Of a stretch of 64,000 bases of DNA, positions 63,641 through 64,000 are shown piece by piece (position 1 is the stretch's first letter; the number at the start of each line of letters is the position of its first letter). Position numbers and translations under genes: made by a program. The stretch comes from Flaccisagitta enflata (lineage: Eukaryota; Chaetognatha; Sagittoidea; Aphragmophora): assembly GCA_965153355.1 (NCBI GenBank), contig OZ231127.1, positions 38,626,001 to 38,690,000 of the forward strand, written 5' to 3'. The notes under the pieces are model-generated. The model worked only from the letters and a program-made list of their open reading frames with translations, was not told where the DNA came from and made no database searches.

Positions 63641-64000
63641 ACAGGTAACCCAAGGGCAATATGTGGTCAGCGATACCTGTTGTCCTGCTATGCATGATTG
63701 TGAATTGGAGTGAGAGGAAGCGGGGCAGCGGCCCCGAAGGAGATGAAGTCATGTAGAACTCAGGGGGACTTTCATTCCTTTGTCCGTCCATCCATCCATC
63801 TGTCTGTCCCCCCAGGCCCTCTCAGGCCTGAAATCTGCCTCCTAAGGCCTAAAATCTGCCCTATATGGCCTGAAATCTGCCTTTTCAGGCCCTAAATCAA
63901 AGAGGGCAGATTGAAAGCCCAAGACGACAGATTTCGGGCCTTAGAGGGCAGATTTCAGGTCTAGGAGGACGGATTCAAGGCCCGAGAGGGTAGATTTCCG
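63641..64000. mobile_element. Foldback element, family B copy 4 (cut by window end)
   Basis: AACCCAAGGGCAATATGTGG head, GGGGCAGCGGCCCCGAAGG, the left arm of 21-bp units, and a strand switch near 63898. The right end lies outside the window. Confidence 0.75.

Overview
The window looks like nuclear DNA of a multicellular eukaryote, most likely a marine invertebrate animal. That placement is inference: there is no operon structure, no bacterial-style gene packing and no rRNA or protein marker. Instead there is an AT-rich background, an LTR retrotransposon whose putative primer site fits animal tRNA-Gly, many non-autonomous DNA transposons, and an extreme load of microsatellites. I could not identify a host protein-coding gene. 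Most long open frames are read-throughs of simple repeats (poly-Ser/Leu, Arg/Glu, Thr/His, Met, Lys, Asn).

The only convincing coding sequence is a retrotransposon gag gene at 28098-29219. It lies inside a complete LTR element (26300-33131) with two 411-bp LTRs that are identical by eye, a CAAG target duplication, a putative tRNA-Gly primer site and a purine tract. The element has no protease, reverse transcriptase or integrase frame. A broken RNase H-like piece sits upstream of gag. It is best read as a young, gag-only element that depends on enzymes made elsewhere.

The rest is a mosaic of repeat families. (A) A short family of about 22 whole or partial copies starts near AACAAGGCCGGATACAC, carries a GACC/GACG microsatellite and ends in a hairpin followed by A-runs. 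It resembles Helentron-type non-autonomous elements (DINE-1, oyster pearl). A 10-base motif near its 5' end matches the 3' hairpin arm and changes with it between subfamilies. (B) Giant palindromes built from a 21-bp unit lie near 1975, 12085, 36329 and 63641. (C) Relatives with similar ends but direct 20-bp arrays lie near 36805, 37455, 45222, 46896 and 56340. (D) Two near-identical 658/659-bp elements lie in opposite orientation (57631-59456), each with its own 5-bp target duplication and CACAAAGGGCAG termini. (E) Further elements include Tc1/mariner-like (23768-24264 and 53745-54718), hAT-like (42329-42652) and several foldback elements.

Region by region: 1-9 kb has foldback elements and GA/CT tracts; 10-16 kb has an 81-bp satellite and an A element swollen to 1.4 kb by minisatellites; 16-20 kb has GC-rich and dinucleotide arrays; 20-25 kb has clustered A elements and a MITE with a tRNA-like Pol III promoter; 26-33 kb is the LTR element; 33-35 kb is a pyrimidine-rich minisatellite; 36-48 kb has B, C and A elements and triplet arrays; 48-57 kb has mixed arrays and foldbacks; 57-59.5 kb has the inverted transposon pair; 59.5-64 kb has A elements, AAAG/AAGC tracts, a 42-bp minisatellite and the start of another B palindrome.
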